A stretch of 64,000 bases of DNA from Maylandia zebra (taxonomy: Eukaryota; Chordata; Actinopteri; Cichliformes; Cichlidae): positions 9,414,967 to 9,478,966 of the forward strand of contig NC_135184.1 of assembly GCF_041146795.1 (NCBI RefSeq). Reading direction: 5' to 3'. The notes beneath the pieces are model-generated. The model had not been told where the DNA came from. It made no database searches and saw only the letters and a list, made by a program, of their open reading frames with translations. Shown here one piece after another: positions 1-13,659 of the stretch; position 1 is the first letter of the stretch, and each line of letters begins with the position of its first letter. The position numbers and the translations under genes are program-made.

Positions 1-2790
1 AGGCATAGACTGTAATTGCAATAATAAGTGTGCAACCTATTTCCAGACAGCTCATTCAGTGCTCACATTTCCCTCAAGAAAATAAAAGTACTAGGATAAA
101 TATTCATCTTTTGGGACAACACAAAATATTTTGTGTTTACTTCAGTTATTTTTAATGTCTGCTGTCCTTAATTAAAAACAGTATATATACACACACAACC
201 ATAATGAACAAACAGACACTAAGAGGAGTTGTTATTTAAGTGATAGCTTTTATTTCACAGGTTTATTATTTTTAAATTATGACATAGCTTATAGTTTTGA
301 AGACGGTTGTGGTATATTTTCAGGTCTGTTTACATCACTGCCTCTTTTCAGTTTCATTTTCATTGTGTTTATACAAAACAACTATAGTGTGTGTTGATAT
401 TTAGGAAAATCCATTCTTTCCCCGACAAATGCTGTGATTCTTGTAACACTGGCTGCCGGACACTTCCTAAAAATTTAAAGTTACTTTACTTTCTTCAGGT
501 CAATTTCTGGAGCAGTTCAAGCTTAGAGTTCAATGGTGACGTCGAGTGCAGAAGAGGAAATAGCTGAGGGGCATCATGTGGTAGAGCTGGGAGCTTCAGT
601 TCACAGATACTGAGGGGATGTTGTGGTTTCAACTGTAAAAAGAACTAAGGCACAAAACATGCTTTTAAATGCAACAGTAACATGTTGTGCCCTCCCTGAT
701 TTTTAGATTTAATGCAGAATAAAGTCAGAAATTCGGAACTTGGAAATAACCACATCACAAACTTAAAGCTCAGATTTCATAAATGGGAACTGTGTGATGT
801 TTGTCTTCATTGCACAATGACCCATACCATTGCATAATGGTTGGGCTGTGCTGGGACTTGCAGGTACCAGCTGCAGGAGCTACAGTAGAGCTAGTTTAGA
901 TACTTGGACATTTATTTTAAAGCATTATTTCAATTAACTGTAATGTTGGTGGTCACAGGACACAAAAATTGCATGTATGGAATCTCCAGGCAAATCTGAT
1001 CAAAACTGCTTAAAACGTTTGGTGACTTTCATCTGAAATAAGGATTGGAAGGATTTGATTTTTATTACTGCTGCTGAATTACTCATGCATTTAAATTCAG
1101 GATTGTTTGAGTGCCACGTCTCGCTCTTATGTCTCTGACCTGAACACAGTGTACTGTGCTTTATAAAAGCTCCTCATTGTGCTGTCTGGTTCTCACAAAC
1201 CTCTTCTATGCTCAGCAGTGTGCACTTTGCTGTCTGCCACATATGCATATAAGCCTGAAATAACTGATATGCTGGCTTGTTACTGATGATTTTTGTAAAA
1301 TAAGTGCATTACTTAGTGGCAGTCTTTAAGTCAGCCTACGACAGTAATACAAATCCAATTATTGTTTCTTTTAGGACTTTAAATATAAATGTGATAAAGC
1401 CATACAGCTGAGTAGACACTCTGGTTCATAGGTTGCCTTAAATTGCCTTAAATTTCATTTAACTTATTATAGTTTTGTATTTTCTAATTGGTTTTTAATT
1501 TTATTTTCACTTTGTTTTTAATTCAGTTTAAGTTCCAGCGTAGTTTTCCTGTTTCAAATTAGTTTTTATTGTCACAAAATGTTTAGTTTTATTCGTGTAA
1601 GTTTTTCTTTTTAATTATATTACGGAGGGTAAATGTCAGAAGTAAGATTTCGGAGCATCAGTACAAGTATTAAAGTAAGAACACAGAACCTTTTGAAAGC
1701 TGATGACTCACAGTCTTGGAGACATCTAGAAACTCAATAAACGCGTGCCTCAGCAGGCTTGTTGTAATACAGTTTTTGCCAAAGTAACAGATCCTAAAAC
1801 TACAGATGTGTCCTATAAAATGTTTTTTCACATCTAATTATTTTTAGTTAACTACATTAACCTTGCTCTGGGGAACCCTTCCAAACAAGAACCACACTTG
1901 TTCAGCTTTTTCTGATCGGACCATAATGATCTGTAACATTTAACATGCTAACTGAGGCCTCTGGTCTCTTAGATTTCAAGTTTCTCAGAGCATTGCAGAG
2001 TCAGTCCTTGGGCAGGACCTCGTTGGGACATTTCACTACTGGGAAGATTGGTAAATGTCTTGACCGTATTCCCACTTGTGAATAATCTCTCGCTGTAAAA
2101 TGACAGACTTTTTTGGGGACATTGCCTTTATGTATTTTCCCTGCTAGCTCAAATCACATAAATATCTTCTGTGTTTACCTGGTTTCAGTCATGAGAGTTG
2201 GACCATGAAGCGTATCTGAAATCGTGCTACTTTTATGCATTTTGTTTGCTGAAATGTGATGTCGTTTACAAATCTGCTTCAGTAGCTCAGATGCATTTTA
2301 GCAGCAATTTTCAAAATGGTCAAAATGCATTTTTCTGCACCTTAAGGACATCACCATTGTGGATGTTTTTCATCATTTTTAGGAATTATTTGTTATTGGG
2401 GGATGAAAAAAAACAAGAACAGCCAACGATGGCTTAAGAGTTACCAAACACTTTCCTCTGCTTACTTTACATTAATTATTAAAGAACAAGTAATGCCTCT
2501 CCTTCTGTTTATAAGATTGAGGAAACCTGCAGTCAGCTGAGACTGAAGAAGTCACTTGGATGAGTGACGAAGTGTTTCTCCCACTGAAAACGCTACGTCC
2601 ACATGAACAGTATCAACTTTTGGAGATTCCTCTCCTTCTGTTCACATGGAGATGACATGTCCAATGTAACTCCTGAAATCTACACATATGCTTAAGCAGG
2701 CGCCGCAGTCAAGCTCCACAAACAAGGAGACATTTTTGACAACTTAACCAAAACAAAAATATATATACACAAAACAGACACGGACAAAAC
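1..2790. other. Intergenic AT-rich DNA, no gene seen
   Basis: No exon, RNA gene or coding homology is recognisable on either strand. The longest open frames are short, AT-rich and without splice context. The only structured piece is a dispersed repeat fragment near 2519-2634, listed separately. The stretch lies downstream of the poly(A) site proposed for the ZNRF-like gene. Confidence 0.6.
2519..2634. repeat. Dispersed repeat, copy 1 of 4 (unclassified)
   Basis: About 110 bp containing the words cagtcagctgagactgaag and gaaaacgctacgtcca. Near-identical sequence recurs at 47321-47424; its end recurs at 11466-11514 and, as an inverted pair, at 41816-41900. The shared end suggests the terminal part of a DNA transposon or MITE family. 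I cannot name the family. Confidence 0.75.
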
Positions 2791-5441
2791 ATCTGTCACA
2801 CATATTTATTGTAAAAAATACATATAAAAACAATTTGAGACATACAAAAGATCGGAGCTTAGAAACAGTATATTGAACAGACAAGGACCAAGCAATTTTC
2901 TTGAATTGTATTACATATTTACAATTTAATAAATAAAACTCAATTTGTTTGTTTTATACCAGAGTAAAGGCAGATTGTCCATATCTTGGGGCTGCAGATA
3001 CCGCTGTGGTGACATTTTAAACATCGGTCTGTAATCACAGGGCAGGCAGGGAAATGGCGCCCTGTGATTCGAAACCAAAGACTTGAGAATATTTATACAA
3101 AATACATCCTTGGTTGGAGAGGGGCTAGTTTGCACACAGAGCATTTAGCTAGCATTGGTAAAAATTTGAGGTATTGCACCGCACAGCTTAGAGGGGGTTA
3201 AGGAAGTAAATCAAGAGTAACGTGGCGGTTTTGGATTGTCTGTAATCTTTATTGACAACCCAACTGCCACCAACACCCCTCTGAACACACACACACACAC
3301 ACACACTCACACTCACACAAACACCCCCCCTTAAAACCCTCCCAGCCAAAGTATACAATATCATAACTTATCACCACGACAAATGTAATCTGAACATCTA
3401 AATGATCAATGCGCCTCCTCTTCTGCCCTGTCCCCCACAACAACACAGACCTAAATGCACAAACAAACTATTTTTGGCTTTATTTTTCTTTTCTCCAATA
3501 CAAAATAAGAGAAACATGCACAAGGCTGCCCTCTAATGACGGGACAGGTTATAGCACCGCAGACTGCAGAACATTGGGGTGGGGGGAGACAGAAAAGACC
3601 AACAGAGGCTGGGGTGAACAAACCTGTGAGCATGGCTCACCTCTTGGCCAACCTCTAAACCGCCCCACACCACTGCAGCGCTGAAAGGTAAACACCTTTA
3701 GAGCAGGCAGCAAAAGCAATCAGTTACAATATATTTTTTGTTCTTACTGCTAGAGTTTCCACTGGCCTACGTACGACCTGTATCAGGCAGCATCTGTTGA
3801 GCAGCCTTACTGTTTCGGCTTCCACTTCAGCTCAGCCCCCAAAAACGACACCACAAATACCTCTTTGCACAAGAACCCCTTCACCAGGCAAAAGGCAATC
3901 AACACACACACACACAAAAAGAAAGGCCAAGGATAGCCATTTAACACATTTAGCAACAAACATGAGCATTGTGATAATAAAATAGCCTAAATAAAAAAAA
4001 AAAAAAAACAAGGGGAATTGGGGGGGGGGGGGCTGCTTATGTAATAATTAACCATCAGCTGTCCGTAGCCTCCAGTGTTATGGATCGAGGCAGATACCAC
4101 ATGGTGTACACTTGCTCCAAAAATACATCTGTCCCTTTATCTCCCCTCGATCTGGCATTTGTGTAACCAGATGGCGAAACTGTTGCGTGGTCCAAAAGCA
4201 GAGAGAAAGAATCCAAATTACACCCCAGAGGACAGAGGAGGCAGGGGACAAAAACTCAAAACAGCTTTCAAAGTAGAAGTTTCGACCATGTGAGCCGCCA
4301 TGTTGCGTACCAAATACAACATTAAACAGGAAGGATGTTGAATGCAGTTAAGCCGGTTCACCAAGCAGACTTCTGGGCAATTTACAGTACACACACACAC
4401 ACACTTACAGTCGTGCTCAGGACATAGTCTGTCCCTGGTTGTTATCTAAACGTGCACACGCATACAAACAATCTTATCCTGGATCTTATGGTTTAAACTA
4501 AAACAAGCCTGAAGGACAAAAGTGCACAAGTTGGTGCAAACACCAGCGCTACTATGGCCCTATAAAATACCTACAAACCCTCCTCAACGCTCACCAAGTA
4601 GCAGCACATTAAACCCACCGCTATTCAACCACCTACAAGTCTGACCTACCAAAAAAAAAAAAAAAAAAAAAAGACTTATTTTTCCACTCCCCAAACAGTT
4701 AGGCCCCCAAACATCCCCTGAAATGTTTACATGTAACAGGAGAGGAAAAACAAAAAACAAAAAAACCCAACACCTAATGACGGCAGCCCCCACTCACCAA
4801 ATACAAGTCCTCAACCTCCAGCTCAATCAAAATAAAGCAATGTTTACATAGTAACAGTTTGCGCTTTCAGTGTGAGGTTGGTTCATTTATGGGGTGAGCC
4901 GAGAAAAGAAAACATTCATCCGATGTATGACATGGAACGATAATCGTTCTGTTTTGGATTTTGTCTTTTTTTTTGCAAAACACTTGATAAAATAAACAAT
5001 CCCGTTGGGAGGGAGAGAAAATACACAGGAGAGGATCCAGAGTCACAGTTAAGACCATTTTTTCTTTTCTTTTTTAGCCCCCCCCCCCTTCCCCCGCAGC
5101 CAGGTTTAAGTTCGTTCTAGGATGATAATATTTATACGTTCTGCAGTTTAAAGCCAAGTGCGCAGGATAGACGGATAAACGCTGTCGTTTCTGTTCCAAC
5201 CGGGAGGGGATGTCTCGACCACGGATTTTTGAACTGTCGGGAGGAGTTTGGCTTGAAATGGTCAAGCTCAAAAGGGAGCGATCCCAGCAGAGAGCATCAG
5301 GTGTCTTCACGTGCAGCTTCCTCTTAGGATCGTCTGTTCTCCGCTCATGTATTTGTAGTCTGTGTCCAAGAGTGACAGTGGGCTTTCGTTTGTTCAATTA
5401 CACATTTTTTATTGGGGATTTTTCGGATTCAGTGTAGTCTC
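2790..5441 (-). other. Putative 3' UTR exon of the ZNRF-like gene
   Basis: On the minus strand an acceptor (tctttttctgccctcacag) precedes 5441. A poly(A) signal AATAAA lies at 2810-2805, so the exon would be about 2.65 kb. It has no convincing reading frame; a 14-codon frame follows the acceptor and ends at TAA. It contains CA repeats (about 3287-3306), poly-A runs and homopolymer G/C tracts typical of fish UTRs. The extent is inferred from signals only. Confidence 0.55.
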
Positions 5442-8400
5442 CTGTGAGGGCAGAAAAAGACACGAAAGAAGAAGAAGAAGAAGAAGAAGAAGAAGAAAAA
5501 AAAAAGATTCATTAATACAGGCTGTGGGGACTGTGCTGAAAAACAGACTGCAGCAAAGACAGAAAAAATGTGAAAATTTATATCAATTCTATATCTTTTT
5601 TGTTGTTGTTTTTGGTGTTTTACAGAAACGATGTGGCCACAGGCAGAAGTTCTTTGTGCTGCCAGCATTTATTTTCTATTCAAACACTATTAAGTTCAGC
5701 ACTGACGCAAAAAACTTTGAGGGTGCAGTTTCTCCCAACCCCACGCACCCACTCACACACACAGTGTTTTGTGAACACTGAGAAATCCAGAAACATCCAT
5801 GTAGATGCTAAAAATGACAGCCTCAACATGGCATTTAATCTGTTAGACTCAATTGGCTTCTCTCAAACTGTAAAAGAACCCACCCACCACTTTAATCACA
5901 CTCTAGATCTTGTGTTAACATGTGGTATAGAAACTGAACATTTAACAATGTTTCCTGAAAACCCTCTCCTGTCTGATCATTTCCTGATAACATTTAAATT
6001 TACAATAATTGATTACACAGCAGTGGAGAGTAGACTTTATCACAGTAGATGTCTTTCAAAAAGTGCTGTAACTAAGTTTAAGAATATAATCCACCCACTG
6101 CTATCATCTTCAATGCCCTGTACCAACATAGAGCAGAGCAGCTATCTGAACGCTGCTCCAACAGAGGTCGATTATCTTGTTAATAATTTTACCTCCTCAC
6201 TACGTACGACTCTGGATACTGTAGCTCCTGTGAAAACTAAGGTCTCTAATCAGAAGTACCTGACTCCGTGGTATAATTCTCAAACACGTAGCCTAAAGCA
6301 GATGACTCGTAAGCTGGAGAGGAAATGGCGTGTCACAAATTTAGAGGATCATCATTTAGCCTGGAGAAATAGTTTGCTGCTTTATAAGAAAGCCCCCCAC
6401 AAAGCCAGAACATCTTACTATTCATCACTGATTGAAGAAAATAAGAACAACCCCAGGTTTCTCTTCAGCACTGTAGCCAGGCTGACAAACAGTCAGAGCT
6501 CTGTTGAGCCAACAATCCCTTTAACGTTAACTAGTAATGACTTCATGAACTTCTTCACAAATAAAATTTTAATCATTAGAGAAAAAATTACCAATAACCA
6601 TCCCACAGATGTAATATTATCTACAGCTACTCTTAGTACCATTGATGTTAAGTTAGTCTCTTTTTCTCCAATTGATCTTTCTGAGTTAACTTCTATAATT
6701 ACTTCCTCCAAACCATCAACGTGTCTTTTAGACCCCATTCCTACAAAACTGCTCAAAGAAGTCCTGCCATTAATTAATTCTTCGATCTTAAATATGATCA
6801 ACCTATCTCTAATAATCGGCTATGTACCACAGGCCTTCAAGGTGGCTGTAGTTAAACCTTTACTCAAAAAGCCATCTCTAGACCCAGCAGTCTTAGCTAA
6901 TTATAGGCCAATCTCCAACCTTCCTTTCATATCAAAAATCCTTGAAAGAGTAGTTGTCAAACAGCTAACAGATCATCTGCAGAGGAATGGCTTATTTGAA
7001 GAGTTTCAGTCAGGTTTCAGAGCTCATCACAGCACAGAAACAGCTTTAGTGAAGGTTACAAATGATCTTCTTATGGCCTCTGACAGTGGACTCATCTCTG
7101 TGCTTGTCCTGCTAGACCTTAGTGCAGCGTTCGATACCGTTGACCATAATATTCTTTTAGCACGATTAGAGCACGCTTTAGGTATTACAGGTACTGCGCT
7201 GCAGTGGTTTGTATCATATCTATCTAATAGACTCCAATTTGTTCATGTAAATGGAGAGTCCTCTTCACACACTGAGGTTAATTATGGAGTTCCACAGGGT
7301 TCAGTGCTAGGACCAATTCTGTTTACATTATACATGCTTCCCCTAGGCAGCATCATTAGAAGACATAGCATACATTTTCACTGCTATGCAGATGACACCC
7401 AGCTCTATCTATCTATGAAGCCAGATAACACACACCAATTAGTTAAACTGCAGGAATGTCTTAAAGACATAAAGACCTGGATGGCCGCTAACTTTCTGCT
7501 TCTTAATTCAGATCAAACTGAGGTTATTGTACTCGGCCCTGAAAAGCTTAGAAATATGGTATCTAACCAGATTCTTACTCTGGATGGCATTACCTTGGCC
7601 TCCAGTAACGCTGTGAGGAACCTTGGAGTTATTTTTGACCAAGACATGTCCTTCAATGCGCATATTTAACAAATATGTAAGATTGCTTTCTTCCATTTGC
7701 GCAACATCTCCAAAATTTGAAATATCCTGTCTCAGAGTGACGCTGAAAAGCTAGTTCATGCATTTATTACTTCCAGACTGGACTACTGTAATTCATTATT
7801 ATCAGGATGTCCTAAAAACTCCCTGAAAAGCCTTCAGCTAATCCAAAATGCTGCAGCAAGAGTACTGACAAGGACTAGAAAGAGAGAGCATATTTCTCCT
7901 GTTTTGGCTTCCCTTCATTGGCTTCCTGTTAAATCCAGAATTGAATTCAAAATCCTGCTCCTCACATACAATGTCTTAAATAATCAGGCCCCATCTTAGC
8001 TTAATGACCTTGTAGTACCATATCACCCCATTAGAGCACTTCGCTCTCGCACTGCAGGCCTATTGTTGTTCCTAGAGTATTTAAATGTTGAATGGGAGGG
8101 AGAGCCTTCAGTTTTCAGGCTCCTCTTCTGTGGAACCAGCTTCCAGCTTGGATTCGGGAGACAGACACTATCTCTACTTTCAAGATTAGGCTTAAAACTT
8201 TCCTTTTTGCTAAAGCATATAGTTAGGGCTGGACCAGGTGACCCTGAATCCTCCCTTAGTTATGCTGCAATAGATGTAGGCTGCTGGGGGATTCCCATGA
8301 TGCATTGAGTTTTTCCTTTCCAGTCACCTTTCTCACTCACTATGTGTTAATAGACCTCTCTGCATTGAATCATATCTGTTATTAATCTCTGACTCTTAGA

Positions 8401-11400
8401 AATATGGTATCTAAGCAGCATGCGTTTCATCATCACCCCAACTGGTCACAGCAGATGGCCCCGCCCCTCCCTGAGCCTGGTTCTGCCGGAGGTTTCTTCC
8501 TGTTAAAAGGGAGTTTTTCCTTCCCAAAGTGCTTGCTCATAGGGGGTCATATGATTGTTGGGTTTTTCCTCTGTATCTACTGTACAATATAAAGCGGCTT
8601 GAGGAGACTGCTGTTGTGATTTGGCGCTATATAAATAAAATTGAATTGAATAAAACAAACTGTTTCTTTCAATCTGATTATTCTGTTTTAGAAAGCAGGA
8701 TTAACCAGGGTATGCTGGGCATTGTCTGATGACTTATTGAGCTCATCTTGAGGTCTCAAAATAGAACCCATAAAAAAAATGTTTTAAAAAAAAAAAATTG
8801 TTCCTTTCATCTTTTATATTCTCTATGGCTCAGACGCTAACGCTAAACTAAAAGATTCACATTGCATTTCTTTACTTTTCTGAAAAGTACAACTAATAAA
8901 TCCATCTTGAAAAACACATTTTGATGAACAGTAAATAAATCTATAACACATCCACTGGGAAATTAATGTGCATACCAGACTAGCATTTTACAGACATTGT
9001 TGGCATTTATCACACACAATAGCTAATCAAGAAAGCAATCACTGGATCCGTCAATAATGGCATAATTAACAGTCGCAGCTCTTTGTCTTGCATCAATTTC
9101 ACACTCAAGGTGGGGGCCTGTTTCCCTCCAGAAAACAAATCTAACCACACATTTTATTTTTTTAAACAACTTGCCAACAACTCGTGGATACTGGCACTCT
9201 TATTTGGTGCTGGCTTTGTTGTGGCAATGTCTCACTTCCTGTTCCCGTTGCAACGCACCGCGGTGCTTATCTGTAGTTTAATCTGTAGCTTGGTTAATTA
9301 CAAGCATGCACAAAGCGACTTATTTCATTGTGTAACCTACACGTGGGTTATCGGAGCACACTTTCTGCAAATTAAATTTACAGCTTAATGTGTCGTCAGG
9401 GGTTTGAAGGGCTTGTAGTTCTCCGTCTCACCAGCACTTTCCTGCTCAGTGTAGCCAATGTTTAGTTACACCTAAGCCTCCTTTAGTGCTAATAGGACTC
9501 ATAATAAATGTCGTTCTTTCATAGCTTTGAAGGTCTGGTTCTTCAAAAACACAATTGCTGATGCAAAAAAATCCACCAGCTCGGCTGTAGTACTGGCAAC
9601 ATTTTAAATGACTGTGTGACCTAAATACATTACACTTAATAATTGTAGTTATGCGTAATTTAGTGTACCACAATTGTGTCAATTTGCGTATGCATCCCCT
9701 AGGGGGGTGCAAACATTCTCCACTGCAGTCCTCCAAAATCCCAAATGCATGCTGCTGGACACGGATGACGCCGTGCATTGGTAGAAAGCTGAGTGGTTGG
9801 TAAGAGGGCCAGAACAGGGAAGGGAGCAACAGCAGAGTTAACCACGAAAGTGAGAGGCATTGTCTTCAAATTCAAAGAGCTGAAGTGAAACAGTCTGTTA
9901 TAAATTTGCTTTTCTCCACAGCTCGCTGATGGACCAACGGTAGCACAAACAGGGGAAATCCACAGACTGGTTGTGCCACATACATCACATGCTGCCCCTA
10001 TTGAAACCAGGCGCTCTGTGCAAGTAGGCACTCCGGATTGCACACACGCTACCACTGCTGAACCATAATGTCACCATTACTCTTCACTGCAGGCAGTACT
10101 AGCTGCACGTTTTGGTCATTTATCAGGTCAGCAGTGCACGTACCTGAGTCAGGTTGGTCACGGCGTGGGATACATGTGACCCCATGAGTCAATCAAAGGG
10201 ATGTTCAGGGCAGCAAGGCTTCACCTTTGACCAGGAATCAATGCAGCTGCAGGGAGACAGAGCACACTGAGAATGTGGAGACACCAAGACGATATACTTG
10301 AATCAACTCATGTGAATGTGGGAGAAGCTCGAAGGTCTGCCTGTGGTTGTAGCGTCTCCCACAAGGCCTAATCCACTCACAGGAGGTGTGAAACCAAAAT
10401 AAAAGGGTAAACATTCAGCAGTTAATCCTTTAAGGCCTCGTTGACTCCCTGAATACAAATGGAGCAGAGATAAGACGCCTGAAGACCTCGGGGCCTCTTT
10501 TGGCTGTTTGCCTTTGTCTTTTTGTTTTGAGTTGCAAAAGTCTGTTAGGAGTTTTTCCCCCCCTTAAGTTAATGGCCTCTTTACTTTTAACTCGTGCCCT
10601 CACCTCATGTTTTTCAGATGGTAATGACTTTTATTTTTATTGGCTTTAAGTCACTAATCTGGAGCTGAGACAAGCAGTCGATACTTAATGAGCCTGGATG
10701 GGAGAAAAAAAAAAAAAAGAAAAAAAATGGTGTGGGGGGGAAAGCATTTACCAGCAGGAGATTTTAGGTTGTGCTCCTTTCTCTCTCCTTTTTTTGGATA
10801 ATTAAACTGAATGTTTTGGGTGATGCTACTACTAAAACAAAATTAAGTAATTGCATTGAGCGTTGGGTAAACACATTGAATAATGAAAACCGGTGTAAGA
10901 TTAATCAACAGTAAAAAATAAAATACTTGTATAGTCTTGTATAAACTGTTTAAAATGATTGATAAGAAACTCAATCAATACAAGTAGTTTTATATAAGAC
11001 ACACACGATGTATTCACATAAGTAACCGACTGACTTTCTTTATTCAGTAGAAATAGTCAATGATTTTGGGTCTGTTAGCAGTGTAGCTAGTAAAGCACAA
11101 AACAACATTATGGCAGATTGTCCTCATATACCTCAGACCTGATTAGTGATCCTATTCGTCTCCCGGCTTGTGACCGGCTCTAGCAGCGCGTTCCGTTTGA
11201 AGTTAGAAATTTTCAAACGTAGAAAGCCGGAGCAGCCTCACCGACCCAGACTTAACAATCCGAGATGGCAGCAGCAGTGCATATAAACATTCATAAAACT
11301 GCAAAACTTGCAATCTGTACAACTAATGTACATTTGTTATTCACCAAATGAGCCACACGCAAAGCACTGACCAGACTCCATCCATGACTGTGCTTACAGT

Positions 11401-13617
11401 GTTTTTAGTCCTGCGCTCTACTTTTAGTGATGCATAAAGGCCTGCCTTACTAAGGAGCAAAACAAATCCCACTCAAAACGCTACGTCCAGATGAACAGAA
11501 TCAACTTTTGGAGAACTAATTATGTTATCTGAAATTTTTTTAAAAGTTATAAAAAATACAGCAGGCTGGATCTTGAGTGATCGATTACCTAATCTTGGTA
11601 AATCGGCTGTACTGAGATTAAGGGGAAATCAGTGGCTTCTTGGAAGCTGGGCAAAAATCAAGTGATGAACATTACAGTTTGTTTTAAACTGTCAATGTGG
11701 GGTTTTTTTTGTTTTTTAAATAAATTGGCTGAAACATACAAAATACAGGATCACAGTAAAAAAAAAAAAAAAAAAATCTCCTAGAAATGTCATTAATTCC
11801 TTGGAAGTTACAAAAAAATAAAGCGTTGAACATTACAGCACGTTTTAAAAATGTCAAATGGGCTGAAACACATTATGAAAGTTGATAGTCATTTAGTTTT
11901 TTCCTAGAAATGTCATTGCCACTTAGAAAACACTGTGCTCACATCTGTCAAATTAAAATGCAATAATCCTGCATGTGTTTTCACAGTTGTTAAAGCTCTT
12001 ACTGAAAAAATATTTAAAGTCTTCCCTTTTTTTCTGTCACATATTTATAATGGAGGATGCTCTTATTAAACGTGGCCAAAGTTTAAATGAATTAAATACA
12101 TACAGCAGGAAATGAGCATAATAATAATGTGAACACATGTTTGGCTTTAATCCATTTTATCTCAAATTTCAAAACAAGGCTTCCCAATTCCATCACTTTA
12201 GCAAAGATTACAGAGTTGAGTCTGGCACATCCTATCTGGGACATGAGCAACCGATCTGTAATTCTCAGAAAAGTGTAGCTCTATATACGATACACACTAG
12301 TACAGAACAACTTTTGCATCCTTGTTTCAGATAGATGTCAGCTCTGGAAACCACCACATTTGCCCAGTGAGTTTACTTTTAATGTCACGTTTTGTCCCAA
12401 GCGAAGAAACAAGCTTATCTGCCCTACATTTTATTTTAATTTCATTCATACCTCTTGTGGTAGACACAGAGGCAGGCCAGTCTGGCGATGGTCTCTCCCT
12501 GTACCAAATCCTCCAAACAGATGGAACACTCTCCACTGTCTTTACTGAGCACATCCGCTGTAAATGCACAAACACACAAATCAACAATCAGGGTTTTTCC
12601 AGGCTAAAAATGGCCCTCTGGGGAATGGCAATGCATGTAACCAGTCCATATATAGCAAAGGCAATGAGTCTACAGAAGTCTGAATGTTCCTCTTATTATG
12701 TTCAGTTTGATGAAAAAAAGTTTTTTGACTTGATTATATTAAAGCCTACTTAAAAATAAAGTGTTGCTCATATTTTTGTCAGAGACTTTGTGATCTTCTC
12801 TTCTGGAAAGTTCAAAGGGCACTTTGATGAGTGCCAGAATGTGTTTTTTTTATGCATAGGAAAAAACCCTGACATTAAGTCACCAGCCTTTTAATAAACA
12901 CAGCTGTAGGAGTATTTTAGTGGCACGATACTTACTGTTGTAAGGTAGAGGAGGAGATGTGAGGCAACTCAACAGGTGATCCTCAATCCGACCCCCCGGG
13001 AAAGGCTTTGAGCAGAAAGGACAGCGGATATCTGTAGAGGGCACAGACACAACAGACCCAAGATTAACACTGTGTGTCACAGCACGATATAAATGATAGA
13101 TGATGCGCGCTGAGCACAAGTGCTGTGTTTGGACATCTAGGTTGCACAAGCTGAAACCGCAAACCAAAGAGCAGCCTGAAACACACATGCTAAATGAGGC
13201 GTTCCCATGCCTGAGATGGTGAGAAAGACGTTGCCCTGAGTGTAACTGACCTGAAATAACGTTATTTGACTGTACTCACTGCTCAAAACACTGACTCAGT
13301 CTTGAGGGATGGCCACTGCTCGAGCCATTCGTAGATAGGAGAGCCAGGCAGAAACAGTGCCTCGCTGCCCTACATTTGCCTCCTCCATCTATGATTCGCT
13401 GCCAGCAGTGAGCAGGCATGTGCAGTTGTGACCCATTTCCCTACACTTGCTAGAGGGCTGGCCTGGGAAATCCACCACACTGCTCTGTGTTGGCTCAAAA
13501 TGTCACGCTTGCCGTCACATCTCCACCATCTCTATTCATCTGATTATCTAATGCAGGCCGAGACAAGTGCAAAATTTTTTTTAGCTTCCTCTGCACACTA
13601 ATGTTCCAATTTTAATG

Positions 13618-13659
<42 letters not shown>

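Noticed and set aside
2926..5437. Several 60-107-codon frames on both strands
   Set aside because: They lie in the proposed 3' UTR exon, are low-complexity, and show no splice context or homology.
5570..5770. N-terminal extension of the long L2 frame
   Set aside because: The upstream codons are ordinary intron sequence that happens to be open; similarity to L2 proteins starts only near 5775.
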